Shown: piece after piece, positions 1 to 7,007 of the stretch | Layout: every line of letters starts with the position of its first letter | Numbering within the stretch: position 1 is the stretch's first letter | From: JBCBKZ01 sp039026975 | Lineage (GTDB): Bacteria; Bacteroidota; Bacteroidia; J057 | Direction of reading: 5' to 3' | DNA length: 11,415 bases | Assembly (NCBI GenBank): GCA_039026975.1 | Contig: JBCCLI010000202.1 | Span: 1-11,415 of the forward strand | Made by a program: the position numbers and the translations under genes | Notes under the pieces: generated by a model | Told to the model about the DNA's origin: nothing | Seen by the model: only the letters and a program-made list of their open reading frames with translations | The model's database searches: none

Positions 1-567
1 TTCACAACGTTTTTGAGATTCTCCAGGCATCTCTTTATAAGTCAGAAAGTAGTGCTTCAAGCGAGAAACAATAGAAGAAGGTACTTCCTGTATGTCAGTC
101 CACTCCTGGTATACCTCATCTCCCTGTAAAACGGCAATGATTTTATCATCTGCTTCCCCTCCGTCTAGCATTCTGAATCCTCCTATAGGGATAGCTTGTA
201 CTAAAATATCCCCGTGGGTAATATCTCTTTCTGTTAATACGCAGATATCTATGGGGTCTCCATCTCCTACTATTCCCTTGCGGCCCGTTTTTTCCATACA
301 GTAATTAGCTACGCTATCCGCACAATACGTTTGGGGGATAAATCCATACAGAGCAGGGACAATGTTCGAAAATTTCTGAGGTCTATCTACTTTTAGGTAG
401 CCTGTCTTTTTGTCTACCTCATACTTTACTGTGTCTGAAGGAACCACCTCTATGAAGCTGGTTACTTTCTCTGGTGCGTTTTTTCCAATCTGAACCCCAT
501 GCCAGGGATGAGATTTGTATCTGAGCCCGATAAGGTTCCACATTCTTCCCAACGTATTACTTTTCAT
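1..567 (-). CDS. ppa: Inorganic pyrophosphatase, family I (partial, C-terminus beyond window)
   Basis: Cytoplasmic enzyme that hydrolyses pyrophosphate to two phosphates, pulling biosynthetic reactions forward. I translated the minus strand by hand: 189 codons are open from an ATG at 567 to base 1 with no stop, so the 3' end lies outside the window. The family I signature is present as GDGDPIDICV (residues about 101-110), giving the metal-binding aspartates D102, D104 and D107; a second acidic cluster, GGEADDKIIAV, follows at about 136-146. N-terminal blocks VVPSDTVKYEVDKKTGYLKV and RPQKFSNIVPALYGFIPQTY are the substrate-pocket region. The N-terminus carries about 35 residues (SHPWHGVQIG and so on) not found in the 176-residue E. 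coli enzyme but usual in Bacteroidota, which argues that this ATG is right. It is divergent from the next gene across a 385-bp gap. Identification is firm; only the C-terminal part is unseen. Confidence 0.95.
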   Translation of the reverse strand, partial: MKSNTLGRMWNLIGLRYKSHPWHGVQIGKNAPEKVTSFIEVVPSDTVKYEVDKKTGYLKVDRPQKFSNIVPALYGFIPQTYCADSVANYCMEKTGRKGIVGDGDPIDICVLTERDITHGDILVQAIPIGGFRMLDGGEADDKIIAVLQGDEVYQEWTDIQEVPSSIVSRLKHYFLTYKEMPGESQKRCE

Positions 568-598
568 ACAAATCTTGAAATAAATTAATGAAGTTTGA

Positions 599-627
599 TA
601 AAGTTAATATTATAATTTACGCAGCAA
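599..627 (-). promoter_or_regulatory. Possible Bacteroidota-type promoter for the pyrophosphatase gene
   Basis: On the minus strand, TAACTTTA (606-599) matches the -7 consensus TAnnTTTG at all but the last base, and a TTG (627-625) lies 18 bp upstream, close to the spacing expected of the -33 element. A transcript would start near 590 and leave a leader of about 20-25 nt before the ATG at 567. The region is AT-rich, so chance matches are easy; this is a weak call. Confidence 0.25.
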
Positions 628-836
628 CAATGGGAGTTTTCAGGACTATTTTCAAGTTCCTGCAAGAGAATCGTTTGTTTCTCCTATTGAATGGATATTA
701 TTCCTGAAGATTTTGTATTAACGTAACAATTAGATAATCCCTTTTCTAACAATTTGTTTATAGTATTCAAGGAATAGTATCCATCCTTTTATCCCTTAAC
801 TAACTGGTTTACAAACTTAGTTCCTGCTAAATAAGG

Positions 837-854
837 TGAGTCAGGTTGAGTCAG
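837..854. repeat. Tandem TGAGTCAG pair spaced one helical turn apart
   Basis: TGAGTCAG occurs at 837-844 and again at 847-854, start-to-start 10 bp, separated by GT. The core TGAGTCA is itself palindromic around its middle base. Two half-palindromic words on the same face of the helix, about 100 bp upstream of the DUF547 gene, is the geometry of an activator or repressor site, but no regulator is identified and the repeat is short. Confidence 0.3.
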
Positions 855-952
855 CGCGATATTATTCATATGAAAATTGAGGAATTAGACAAGTACAGGA
901 CATATTAAAAGAGTAGCTTTTAAGAAGTTTAGGTCATCTTTAGAGAACTATC

Positions 953-2530
953 ATGATCCGAATAATCAACATGGCATTCAGGTATATCTTTTTATCATTC
1001 CTTGCTATCTTAAGTAGCTCCACCTTAGCACAGGGAATAGATAAGACATTTTTCAGCCAGGCAGATGCTTTTTTTAAAGAGCACGTCAGGGAAGGTAGGG
1101 TAAATTATGAGCAAGTAAGAAGTGCTGCTGAATTCAGCCAGCTTCTGCAGCAAGTAAGTGAAGCCTCAGTCATGGGCTTAGATGCAGAAACCATTAAAGC
1201 TTTCTACATAAATGCATATAACCTTTTGGTTATTAAAGGTGCATTATCAGCATACCCTATAAGTTCTGTCCAGGACATCCCTAACTTTTTTGATAAGAAG
1301 GACTACGTAGTGGCTGGGGTGAAGGTAAGCCTAAACCAACTGGAAAAAGATATACTATTCCCCAACTTTCCTGATCCACGGTTTCATTTTGTGCTGGTCT
1401 GTGGTGCCTTAGGGTGTCCTCCCATCACAGATTTTGCCTACACACCAGAAAAACTGGATCAGCAACTGGACGCGCAAACCAAACTAGCGTTAAATGATCC
1501 TTCCTTCATCAGATTAGATGCAGCCAAGAAGGAAGTAGGCCTTTCCCAAATATTTTCCTGGTACCCGCAGGACTTTGGTGGTAGCAAAGCTAACATCATT
1601 ACCTACATTAATCAGTACAGAGAAACCCAAATACCAGTTTCAGCAAGCGTTTCTTACTATCCATATGACTGGAGCCTGAATGATGCTAAATCTGTGGCGG
1701 ATCTACTTCAGGGTAACCTAAGCTCAGCCTCAAATGCTGGCTCGAATAATTCTATCAGATATGTAGTTTCTTCTACCATCCCTAAGGGAACCATAGAGAC
1801 CAAGATATTTAACAACCTGTACTCTCAGGTAACCAGGAGTGGAGGAGAATTAAGCCAGCGTTCTACCTTCTTCACTACCTTTATCACTTCTATTTATGGT
1901 GTTTCAGATTATTTTAACGCTGGCGTAGAAATCAGGTATAGGAGTACCTTAAACAGAGAGTATCCCTCTTCTTCCCTGGCATTATTTGGGGGAGGGGAAG
2001 ATCAGGTATTCAGGCAAGGGATAGCTACTATAGGCCCTAAAATTCGCTGGGCCCCTGTTCCTAAGTGGGGAAACTTTTCTGTGCAGTCTGCGCTTTGGAT
2101 TCCGGTTATGAGTGATCTGGAGGGAACGGCTACCACGCCCTTCCTTGATTGGAATAATTCCACTTGGTGGACACAGGTATTTAATGACTTTACCTTGGGA
2201 AGTAGCTTTTCACTCTTTACAGAGGTAGACTTTTTGTGGGAAGATATAGGATCAGAATCTGAGGGAGCCTTTAACAGAGTATCTACTCCTGTTACAGTGA
2301 TTCTAAGTTACTTCCCTGAGCCTAAGCTTACCCTGTACGGGCTTGGAGGATATTCTCCCTACTGGACCCCTGAATGGGATTACTTTTATCAACTGGGAGT
2401 AGGGACTAAATATCAGTTTACCCGTAAGCTGGAGCTGGAAGCTTTATATACTTATTTTGATAATCAGTTTTTGAATGATAATGGAGGAAGAGCTTCCACG
2501 GTAAACTTTGGAATTCGTTTCAATTTGTGA
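953..2530 (+). CDS. Secreted DUF547 domain fused to a C-terminal outer-membrane beta-barrel-like domain
   Basis: The 525-residue protein starts with a signal peptide (basic MIRIINMAFR, hydrophobic core YIFLSFLAIL, likely cut near TLAQ, about residue 27). Residues about 35-225 are a DUF547 domain: FYINAYNLLVIKGAL (84-98), then FHFVLVCGALGCPPITDFAY (144-163) with two cysteines (C150, C155), and a C-terminal helix-rich end with FSWYPQDFGG (201-210). DUF547 has no established activity that I can cite; the conserved Cys-containing strand is its hallmark. Residues about 270-525 change character: short alternating aromatic/polar strands with Gly/Ser/Asn turns, ending in STVNFGIRFNL, as expected of a transmembrane beta-barrel, though the last residue is Leu, not Phe. 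Bacterial DUF547 proteins are usually about 250-300 residues, so the barrel half is an addition. A second ATG (971, MAFRY) would also give a signal peptide; the first is kept. The Omp85-type gene follows 47 bp later and is probably co-transcribed. The DUF547 call is firm; the barrel is inferred from pattern. Confidence 0.85.
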   Translation: MIRIINMAFRYIFLSFLAILSSSTLAQGIDKTFFSQADAFFKEHVREGRVNYEQVRSAAEFSQLLQQVSEASVMGLDAETIKAFYINAYNLLVIKGALSAYPISSVQDIPNFFDKKDYVVAGVKVSLNQLEKDILFPNFPDPRFHFVLVCGALGCPPITDFAYTPEKLDQQLDAQTKLALNDPSFIRLDAAKKEVGLSQIFSWYPQDFGGSKANIITYINQYRETQIPVSASVSYYPYDWSLNDAKSVADLLQGNLSSASNAGSNNSIRYVVSSTIPKGTIETKIFNNLYSQVTRSGGELSQRSTFFTTFITSIYGVSDYFNAGVEIRYRSTLNREYPSSSLALFGGGEDQVFRQGIATIGPKIRWAPVPKWGNFSVQSALWIPVMSDLEGTATTPFLDWNNSTWWTQVFNDFTLGSSFSLFTEVDFLWEDIGSESEGAFNRVSTPVTVILSYFPEPKLTLYGLGGYSPYWTPEWDYFYQLGVGTKYQFTRKLELEALYTYFDNQFLNDNGGRASTVNFGIRFNL

Positions 2531-2577
2531 GGGTATCCGGCTATTAATCCGTATACTGTGGGGTAGGCCAGATTATC

Positions 2578-3888
2578 ATGCAGATTCATCTTTCTGATCT
2601 TTGCTCCACTAACATAAAGGCTGGGTGTTGGGCGCTCATATTCTGTATGCTGCTCCCTTATGGCGTCCACAGTCAGAGGTCTGTCTCTGCTATTAGCTTT
2701 TCCGGGCTGAAGAAAAATAAGCCCTCTTACCTAAGGCGATTTATTCGGCAGCAGCCAGATGAATCCTTTGATATAAATCAGTTTGAAGAGGACCTCCAGC
2801 GTTTAAAAAATCTGACCTCAGTTACTCAGGTCTCCTATAGAGTAGATACTACCCAGAATGGGCTAGCACTTTCCATTTTCCCCGAGGAAGCCCTCACCCT
2901 TTTTCCCATTGTCCTATTTGGGGGGATCAAGGATAATGTATGGGTTCAGTTAGGGGCCACAGATTTAAACCTATTTGGTAGAGGCATCCAGGGAACAGCT
3001 ATCTACCGGAATAATGATAGCCGACATAATGGGCAGATATACTTAAGAATTCCCTACCTAAATGGAAGTAAGTGGGGTACCTCTTTTCATGCCACCCACT
3101 GGGCTTCCATAGAACCGCTTTACTTTGGAGATGTCCCCGTATTTTATGAGTATGATAATTCTGCGATAGGAGCTACCCTCATGCGGGAGCTAGCCTATAA
3201 CCATTGGATAGAAGGTGGACTTAGCTACTTTGAAGAATCTTATGTCAAGGATGATAGGCATGAGGGGCAGAATACGCCCGGCCCAGAAGAGGCTACCATC
3301 CCCAAGCTGCTGTTCAAGCTGTTTCACTCTGTCAATAGGATAAACTACCACTACTACCTTCTGGATGGGTGGGAACTCTCTCAAAATGTACAGGCTATCT
3401 ATGATCTATCAGAGTTCAATGAACCGGGCTTTTACATTTATTGGATGGATGTGAAATACTTCCAGCTCTTAGATAGATTCAAGAAAGGGAACCTGGCCTC
3501 CAGGTTTAGGTTTGGGCTAGCAGTAAATAGGGAGTCCCCTTTTGCCCCTTTTGTCTTAGATTCTCAAGTAAATATTAGAGGGTCAGGGAATAGAATAGAT
3601 AGGGGGACAGGTATGCTGGTTTGGAATCTGGAATACAGACGGTCCGTTTTTGAGCGGGAAAAATTTGCTGCCCAGCTGGTGGGATTCTCAGACATAGGCA
3701 CCTGGAGAGAGCCTGGCGGGGATCTATCCCAACTCTTCAGTGAAGAAACCCTTCAGCATTTTGTAGGTGGAGGGGTACGCTTCATTTATAAGAAGGCACA
3801 TAATGCTGTCCTGCGAATAGACTATGGCATAGATTTAAGATCTTCTAGTAGCAGAGGGCTGGTGTTGGGGATAGGTCAATACTTCTAA
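2578..3888 (+). CDS. Short Omp85/BamA-family outer-membrane protein (about one POTRA domain plus barrel)
   Basis: Members of this superfamily insert or translocate proteins or lipids at the outer membrane. The 436-residue protein has an N-terminal signal sequence (hydrophobic about 16-30, cut near VHSQ, 33). Residues about 34-102 fit a single POTRA domain: a strand ISFSGLKKN, a helix SYLRRFIRQQPDESFD, then INQFEEDLQRLKNL and a pair of strands. The barrel begins with ATDLNLFGRG (127-136), the family's usual entry sequence, and carries the loop-6 signature IRGSG (333-337), the counterpart of VRGF/VRGY in BamA. The C-terminus VLRIDYGIDL and final GIGQYF end in Phe, a proper barrel-insertion signal. 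True BamA has five POTRAs and about 800 residues, so this is not the essential assembly factor but a small paralogue of unknown cargo. It follows the DUF547-barrel gene by 47 bp and ends 8 bp from the convergent NeuD-type gene. Family call strong; role unknown. Confidence 0.85.
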   Translation: MQIHLSDLCSTNIKAGCWALIFCMLLPYGVHSQRSVSAISFSGLKKNKPSYLRRFIRQQPDESFDINQFEEDLQRLKNLTSVTQVSYRVDTTQNGLALSIFPEEALTLFPIVLFGGIKDNVWVQLGATDLNLFGRGIQGTAIYRNNDSRHNGQIYLRIPYLNGSKWGTSFHATHWASIEPLYFGDVPVFYEYDNSAIGATLMRELAYNHWIEGGLSYFEESYVKDDRHEGQNTPGPEEATIPKLLFKLFHSVNRINYHYYLLDGWELSQNVQAIYDLSEFNEPGFYIYWMDVKYFQLLDRFKKGNLASRFRFGLAVNRESPFAPFVLDSQVNIRGSGNRIDRGTGMLVWNLEYRRSVFEREKFAAQLVGFSDIGTWREPGGDLSQLFSEETLQHFVGGGVRFIYKKAHNAVLRIDYGIDLRSSSSRGLVLGIGQYF

Positions 3889-3896
3889 TATCCTGC

Positions 3897-4535
3897 CTAT
3901 ATCAGTTTGGCGGGGATACCTACATAAGTTCCAGCTTCTGGTAAGTCCGTAGTAGCTACTGCTCCCGCTCCCAGATAGATATGGTCTGCTATTTTTTTGC
4001 CGGGAAGAACCACTGCCCCTGTGCCTACTTCACAATAACTTCCTATGCTCACTTCTCCGCTGATATGAACACCCGGAGAGAGGGTCACGTAGTGGGCTAA
4101 CGTACTTCCATGACCTAGGGTAGTATGTAAATTGAGGATACAAAAGTTCCCCACAGAAATATCCACGGTAAGGGTAGCCCCTGCACATATAATGGTTCCC
4201 AGTCCTACAGAAACAGATGGGGAAAGCAGGGCTGAGGGATGAATGAGGGTGGCGGGAGAAAAGCCGGCATTTAGATAGATATCTGCTACCTTTTTCCTTA
4301 CACCAGGGTCCCCGATGGCAATGATAAATTGTGTTTCCTTTGATAAGTTTTGAGTGGCCCAGTGATCATCTCCCAATACTTTTTCAGCTGTTGGCTTTTT
4401 CGGTTGATCTATATATCCCAGGAAGGTGTAAGTCCTTTCTCTTTGAGGGGTGGCATTGATCTCATCTATTAGCCACTTGACTTCCTTGGCAAACCCTTGA
4501 CTACCAATGATTACTATCGGGGCAGGTGACTTCAT
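3897..4535 (-). CDS. NeuD/PglD-family sugar O- or N-acyltransferase
   Basis: Cytoplasmic enzyme expected to transfer an acetyl (or other acyl) group from acyl-CoA to a nucleotide sugar or sialic-acid-like sugar used in surface glycans. The 212-residue length matches the family. The N-terminal Rossmann-like part binds the sugar nucleotide: PIVIIGSQGFAKEVKWLIDE (6-25), LGYID (39-43) and FIIAIGDPGVRKKV (70-83). The C-terminal part (about 96-212) is a left-handed parallel beta-helix of hexapeptide repeats: VSVGLGTIICAGA, GEVSIGSYCEVGTGAVV, and the coil-ending GIPAKLI. The likely catalytic histidine is H142 in LGHGS, with N135 seven residues before it, the same spacing as the Asn/His pair of PglD. 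The second His of PglD appears to be Thr (T151) here. No aminotransferase, dehydratase or glycosyltransferase gene lies beside it, so the sugar substrate cannot be inferred. Start is ATG 4535. Confidence 0.88.
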   Translation of the reverse strand: MKSPAPIVIIGSQGFAKEVKWLIDEINATPQRERTYTFLGYIDQPKKPTAEKVLGDDHWATQNLSKETQFIIAIGDPGVRKKVADIYLNAGFSPATLIHPSALLSPSVSVGLGTIICAGATLTVDISVGNFCILNLHTTLGHGSTLAHYVTLSPGVHISGEVSIGSYCEVGTGAVVLPGKKIADHIYLGAGAVATTDLPEAGTYVGIPAKLI

Positions 4536-4737
4536 AAAATATTTCCTGTCAAGAAACAGAATGCCTGTGTGTACATAATACTATAAGTTATCGGAATAGG
4601 CTGAGGATGGGTAAAAACAAGGAATTTTCCACAAGATTTACACGAATGAAAGATTTTATTATAAAAAGTACGATTTTTTTATTGAATAATCCTTCTATTT
4701 GGTATGTTCTTAAGCCGAAACAACTTATTTTAACCTG

Positions 4738-4770
4738 ATTAGCTGTTATATTTTGTAAAAATTAGCTAAT
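4738..4770. promoter_or_regulatory. Palindrome ATTAGCTAAT and upstream half-site before the lipoprotein gene
   Basis: A perfect 10-bp palindrome, ATTAGCTAAT, lies at 4761-4770, ending 12 bp before the ATG at 4783. Its half, ATTAGCT, also occurs at 4738-4744, so 4738-4744 pairs perfectly with 4764-4770 across 19 bp. Between them is TATATTTTG (4747-4755), a near match to the TAnnTTTG -7 box with one extra base. A repressor site overlapping a promoter would look like this; the AT-rich setting makes chance a real alternative. No well-placed -33 TTG is seen. Confidence 0.3.
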
Positions 4771-4782
4771 ATGACGTAGATC

Positions 4783-5550
4783 ATGCGAACTCTGACTCTT
4801 GCTTTAGCTTTTCTTACTGCCTGTTATCTCACCTCCTGTGATTATGCTTCTAATACCGTTAGAAGTGCACAAGCATATGATATTCCCCTCCCCAACGATA
4901 CCCTTTTAGATGACCAAGCCATTTGCTTATGGGATGGTGCTGGTTTGAGAGATGGTCCCGGCCGTGGGGAAAAGCTTACTTATTTATCCACTATTTATTT
5001 TGGAGAACAAGTAGAATTACTAGGCGCTTCAGAGCTGGTAGAATCTACTAACAGAACTTATTTGAAAGTAAGACTTTCTGATGGAGAAGAAGGCTGGGTA
5101 CATCAATATTTATTTGCAGAGAATGCCTATTTAGCTGCTATCTTGGGAGAAGCAGAAATATATCGTAGGCCAGATATCATGACTTTCAAAGATGATAATT
5201 TTGAGAGGGGAGAAGTAGTAACTGTGATGGAAGAGAAAGGAGAATGGATTAAGCTGGTAGGAATGGAGCGAAAGAAGAGTGGATGGATTACCCGCAAAAG
5301 GCTTCTCTCTACAAACCTCTTTGATATAAGGATAGCGCTTAAATATGTCCGTGCTATCAATTACACCTCAACGGAAAAGCAAGCTGAGCAGCTCACGAAA
5401 ATTCTAGATGACGAAGTAGAAAATCCCTCCTCTCTAGTAGATGTAATCGAGAAAAAATTAGTAGAAATTTCCGTGGAAGAGGAAGAGGATATGATCTCTA
5501 AAGAAGAGATTACAGACATAGGGATATTAGAACAAGGCATTTCTCCCTAA
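4783..5550 (+). CDS. Lipoprotein with two bacterial SH3 (SH3b) domains
   Basis: A predicted 255-residue lipoprotein of unknown role. The signal peptide ends in a lipobox, L16-T17-S18-C19, so mature protein should be anchored by C19; the following DYASN is not an obvious Bacteroidota surface-export signal, so a periplasmic-facing location is the default. Two SH3b-like repeats follow: about 46-113 (CLWDGAGLRDGPG, then a loop region closing with GWVHQYLF) and about 116-176 (AEIYRRPD, GEVVTVMEEKGEWIKLVG, SGWITRKRLL). The pattern 'ALRxGP ... GxxVxxL ... W..V....G..GWV' is typical of SH3b folds that bind cell-wall peptides or ligands. The C-terminal 75 residues are helical and end with an acidic patch, VEEEED (231-236). 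It is read in the same direction as xseA, 63 bp upstream of it, but I see no functional link. A nearer ATG at 4771 meets a stop after two codons. Lipoprotein and SH3b calls are good; function is not known. Confidence 0.8.
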   Translation: MRTLTLALAFLTACYLTSCDYASNTVRSAQAYDIPLPNDTLLDDQAICLWDGAGLRDGPGRGEKLTYLSTIYFGEQVELLGASELVESTNRTYLKVRLSDGEEGWVHQYLFAENAYLAAILGEAEIYRRPDIMTFKDDNFERGEVVTVMEEKGEWIKLVGMERKKSGWITRKRLLSTNLFDIRIALKYVRAINYTSTEKQAEQLTKILDDEVENPSSLVDVIEKKLVEISVEEEEDMISKEEITDIGILEQGISP

Positions 5551-5613
5551 AACTTGCATACCAGAGTACATTTTATTTCCTTTCATCCTCTCAGGCAAAT
5601 CTGATTTTCTTGG

Positions 5614-6738
5614 ATGAACACCCTCACCTATTCTGTTTCTGAACTCACCGCTTACATTAGACACCTACTAGAGGAGAATGACCTATTACAGTCAGTAAAA
5701 GTTCAGGGTGAAATCTCTAATGTAACCTACCACAGGTCAGGGCATGTCTATTTTACGGTAAAGGATGTAGCTTCTCAGCTATCATGTGTATGGTTTAAGC
5801 CCTATGTGAGCCGAAGCATTAGGCTTACAGAGGGGATGGAGGTAAGTATGAAGGGGGATATTACCGTTTATCCACCTAGAGGGGCCTATCAGCTTAAAGT
5901 CTATGAAGTGTCTCAGAAGGGTATAGGGAGTTTGTATGAGCAGTTTGAGAGACTAAAGAACCGGCTGCTGGAGGAGGGCATATTTGAGGCTGTACACAAG
6001 AAGCCTATTCCTCCTTTTCCTCAGAGAATAGCTATCATCACCTCGCCTACGGGAGCTGCCATCCGCGACGTACTACAGACATGTAGGAGAAGGTTTCCTT
6101 CAGTAGAAGTGATCCTGGTACCTGCAGTTGTTCAGGGTCAGGGAGGGAAAGCCTCCCTCATAAAGGCCTTACAAGCTGCAGACACACTGTCTGCGGATAC
6201 CATCTTGTTAGTGCGCGGAGGCGGCTCACTGGAAGACCTATGGAATTTCAATGAGGAAGAAGTAGCCAGGGCTATCTTTCAGTGCCAGACACCTGTGATT
6301 TCAGGAATAGGGCATGAGACGGATATTACCATAGCTGACTTTGTTTCAGATCTTAGGGCCTCTACCCCTACAGCAGCAGCAGAATTAGCTGTGCCATCCA
6401 AAGAGGTGCTATTAGGAGAATTATCCGCCTGGGAAAAACAACTGGAAAAGGGGCTCACCTACTTTCACGTCATGAAACAGCAGCAGCTAGATGAGGTAGG
6501 AAATCGTTTGGAGCAGCATATGAAGACCTATCTTCGAGAAAAAAAATACGAGCTGGAAACCCTGGCTGCAAAGATGGAAGCATATGATTTGACTAAGACC
6601 CTGGAGAAAGGATTTAGCATAAGTATGGTAAACGGGAAAGTGATCACCTCAGTGGATGAAGTTAAGCCAAAGGAGGTATTAGAAACCCGTCTGGCTAAGG
6701 GAAAACTTACCTCCATCATTAGTGAGAAAAATACATGA
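5614..6738 (+). CDS. xseA: Exodeoxyribonuclease VII large subunit
   Basis: Catalytic subunit of exonuclease VII, which degrades single-stranded DNA from either end into oligonucleotides in the cytoplasm and acts in repair. Residues about 5-100 form the N-terminal OB fold that binds ssDNA (YSVSELTAYI, VKVQGEISNV, GHVYFTVKD, GDITVYPPRGAYQL). The catalytic domain, about 105-262, keeps all four residues known to matter in E. coli (D155, R205, H238, D241) as D152 (PTGAAIRDV), R201 (RGGGSLEDLW), H234 and D237 (GIGHETDITIADF). Residues 262-325 are coiled coil, followed by the closing C-terminal segment (LEKGFSISMVNGK). At 374 residues it is about 80 shorter than the E. coli protein, and almost all of the loss is in the coiled coil that carries XseB. 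The stop overlaps the xseB start (ATGA, 6735-6738), the usual arrangement for translational coupling. Start ATG 5614 sits just before the conserved OB fold. Confidence 0.97.
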   Translation: MNTLTYSVSELTAYIRHLLEENDLLQSVKVQGEISNVTYHRSGHVYFTVKDVASQLSCVWFKPYVSRSIRLTEGMEVSMKGDITVYPPRGAYQLKVYEVSQKGIGSLYEQFERLKNRLLEEGIFEAVHKKPIPPFPQRIAIITSPTGAAIRDVLQTCRRRFPSVEVILVPAVVQGQGGKASLIKALQAADTLSADTILLVRGGGSLEDLWNFNEEEVARAIFQCQTPVISGIGHETDITIADFVSDLRASTPTAAAELAVPSKEVLLGELSAWEKQLEKGLTYFHVMKQQQLDEVGNRLEQHMKTYLREKKYELETLAAKMEAYDLTKTLEKGFSISMVNGKVITSVDEVKPKEVLETRLAKGKLTSIISEKNT

Positions 6739-6974
6739 GTAAAGCTAAACAAACAGATAGCGGTAAACTGGAAGCCCATCTCAGTAGAATCAAACAAATT
6801 CTCCAGCTGATGCAGCAGGCGGAGCAGGGATTTGATCAGCAGATGGAATTATTCCAGGAGGGAATAAAGTTAATCCACCAATCACAGGATATCCTGGAAC
6901 AGTCTGAACTTCATGTGAAACAACTGCTGGAAGGGGAAATGAAGCCCTTTCTTCCCGCTAAAGGAGAGGAATAA
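6735..6974 (+). CDS. xseB: Exodeoxyribonuclease VII small subunit
   Basis: Non-catalytic partner of XseA, needed for a stable, active exonuclease VII. The 79-residue length fits the family (about 60-85). Two helices that pack along the XseA coiled coil are visible: LEAHLSRIKQILQLMQQAEQ (12-31) and FDQQMELFQEGIKLIHQSQD (33-52), with the second one continuing to about 66 (LEQSELHVKQLLEGE). The family pattern '(E)xLxxI...Lxxg...l...l..ye.G..Li..c...L..ae..v..l' is recognisable, with Gln replacing some usual acidic residues. The short tail (MKPFLPAKGEE) is not conserved. The start codon overlaps the xseA stop, and no other start fits. The next gene, DUF3127, begins 63 bp later and seems to have its own promoter. 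Confidence 0.93.
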   Translation: MSKAKQTDSGKLEAHLSRIKQILQLMQQAEQGFDQQMELFQEGIKLIHQSQDILEQSELHVKQLLEGEMKPFLPAKGEE

Positions 6975-7007
6975 CTATCTACATTTTTTTTGTAAAGGAG
7001 GGAATAT

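Larger units (their letters stand above)
568..952. other. 385-bp divergent intergenic region
   Basis: This gap separates the divergently read pyrophosphatase and DUF547 genes, so it should hold two promoters. Apart from the weak promoter match near 599-627, the only ordered element I see is a pair of TGAGTCAG words (837-844 and 847-854). An AAAAG/CTTTT inverted repeat (907-911 and 917-921) is too short to mean much. Open frames here are tiny (11-12 codons, for example from ATG 870) and show no sign of being genes. I see no RNA gene or terminator. Confidence 0.6.

Noticed and set aside
92..304. Plus-strand 70-codon open frame
   Set aside because: It is a shadow of the pyrophosphatase gene, whose minus-strand frame has the full family signature.
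870..908. 12-codon open frame (MKIEELDKYRTY) upstream of the DUF547 gene, considered as a leader peptide
   Set aside because: No terminator/antiterminator hairpins follow and no amino acid is repeated, so there is no sign of attenuation.
3870..3900. Possible two-way terminator between the convergent Omp85 and NeuD genes
   Set aside because: Only ATAGG/CCTAT can pair, over a 20-nt loop, with no T-run on either side.
6996..7003. AGGAGG-like word as a ribosome binding site for the DUF3127 gene
   Set aside because: It is over 30 bases from the ATG, and the genes here do not use Shine-Dalgarno sequences.
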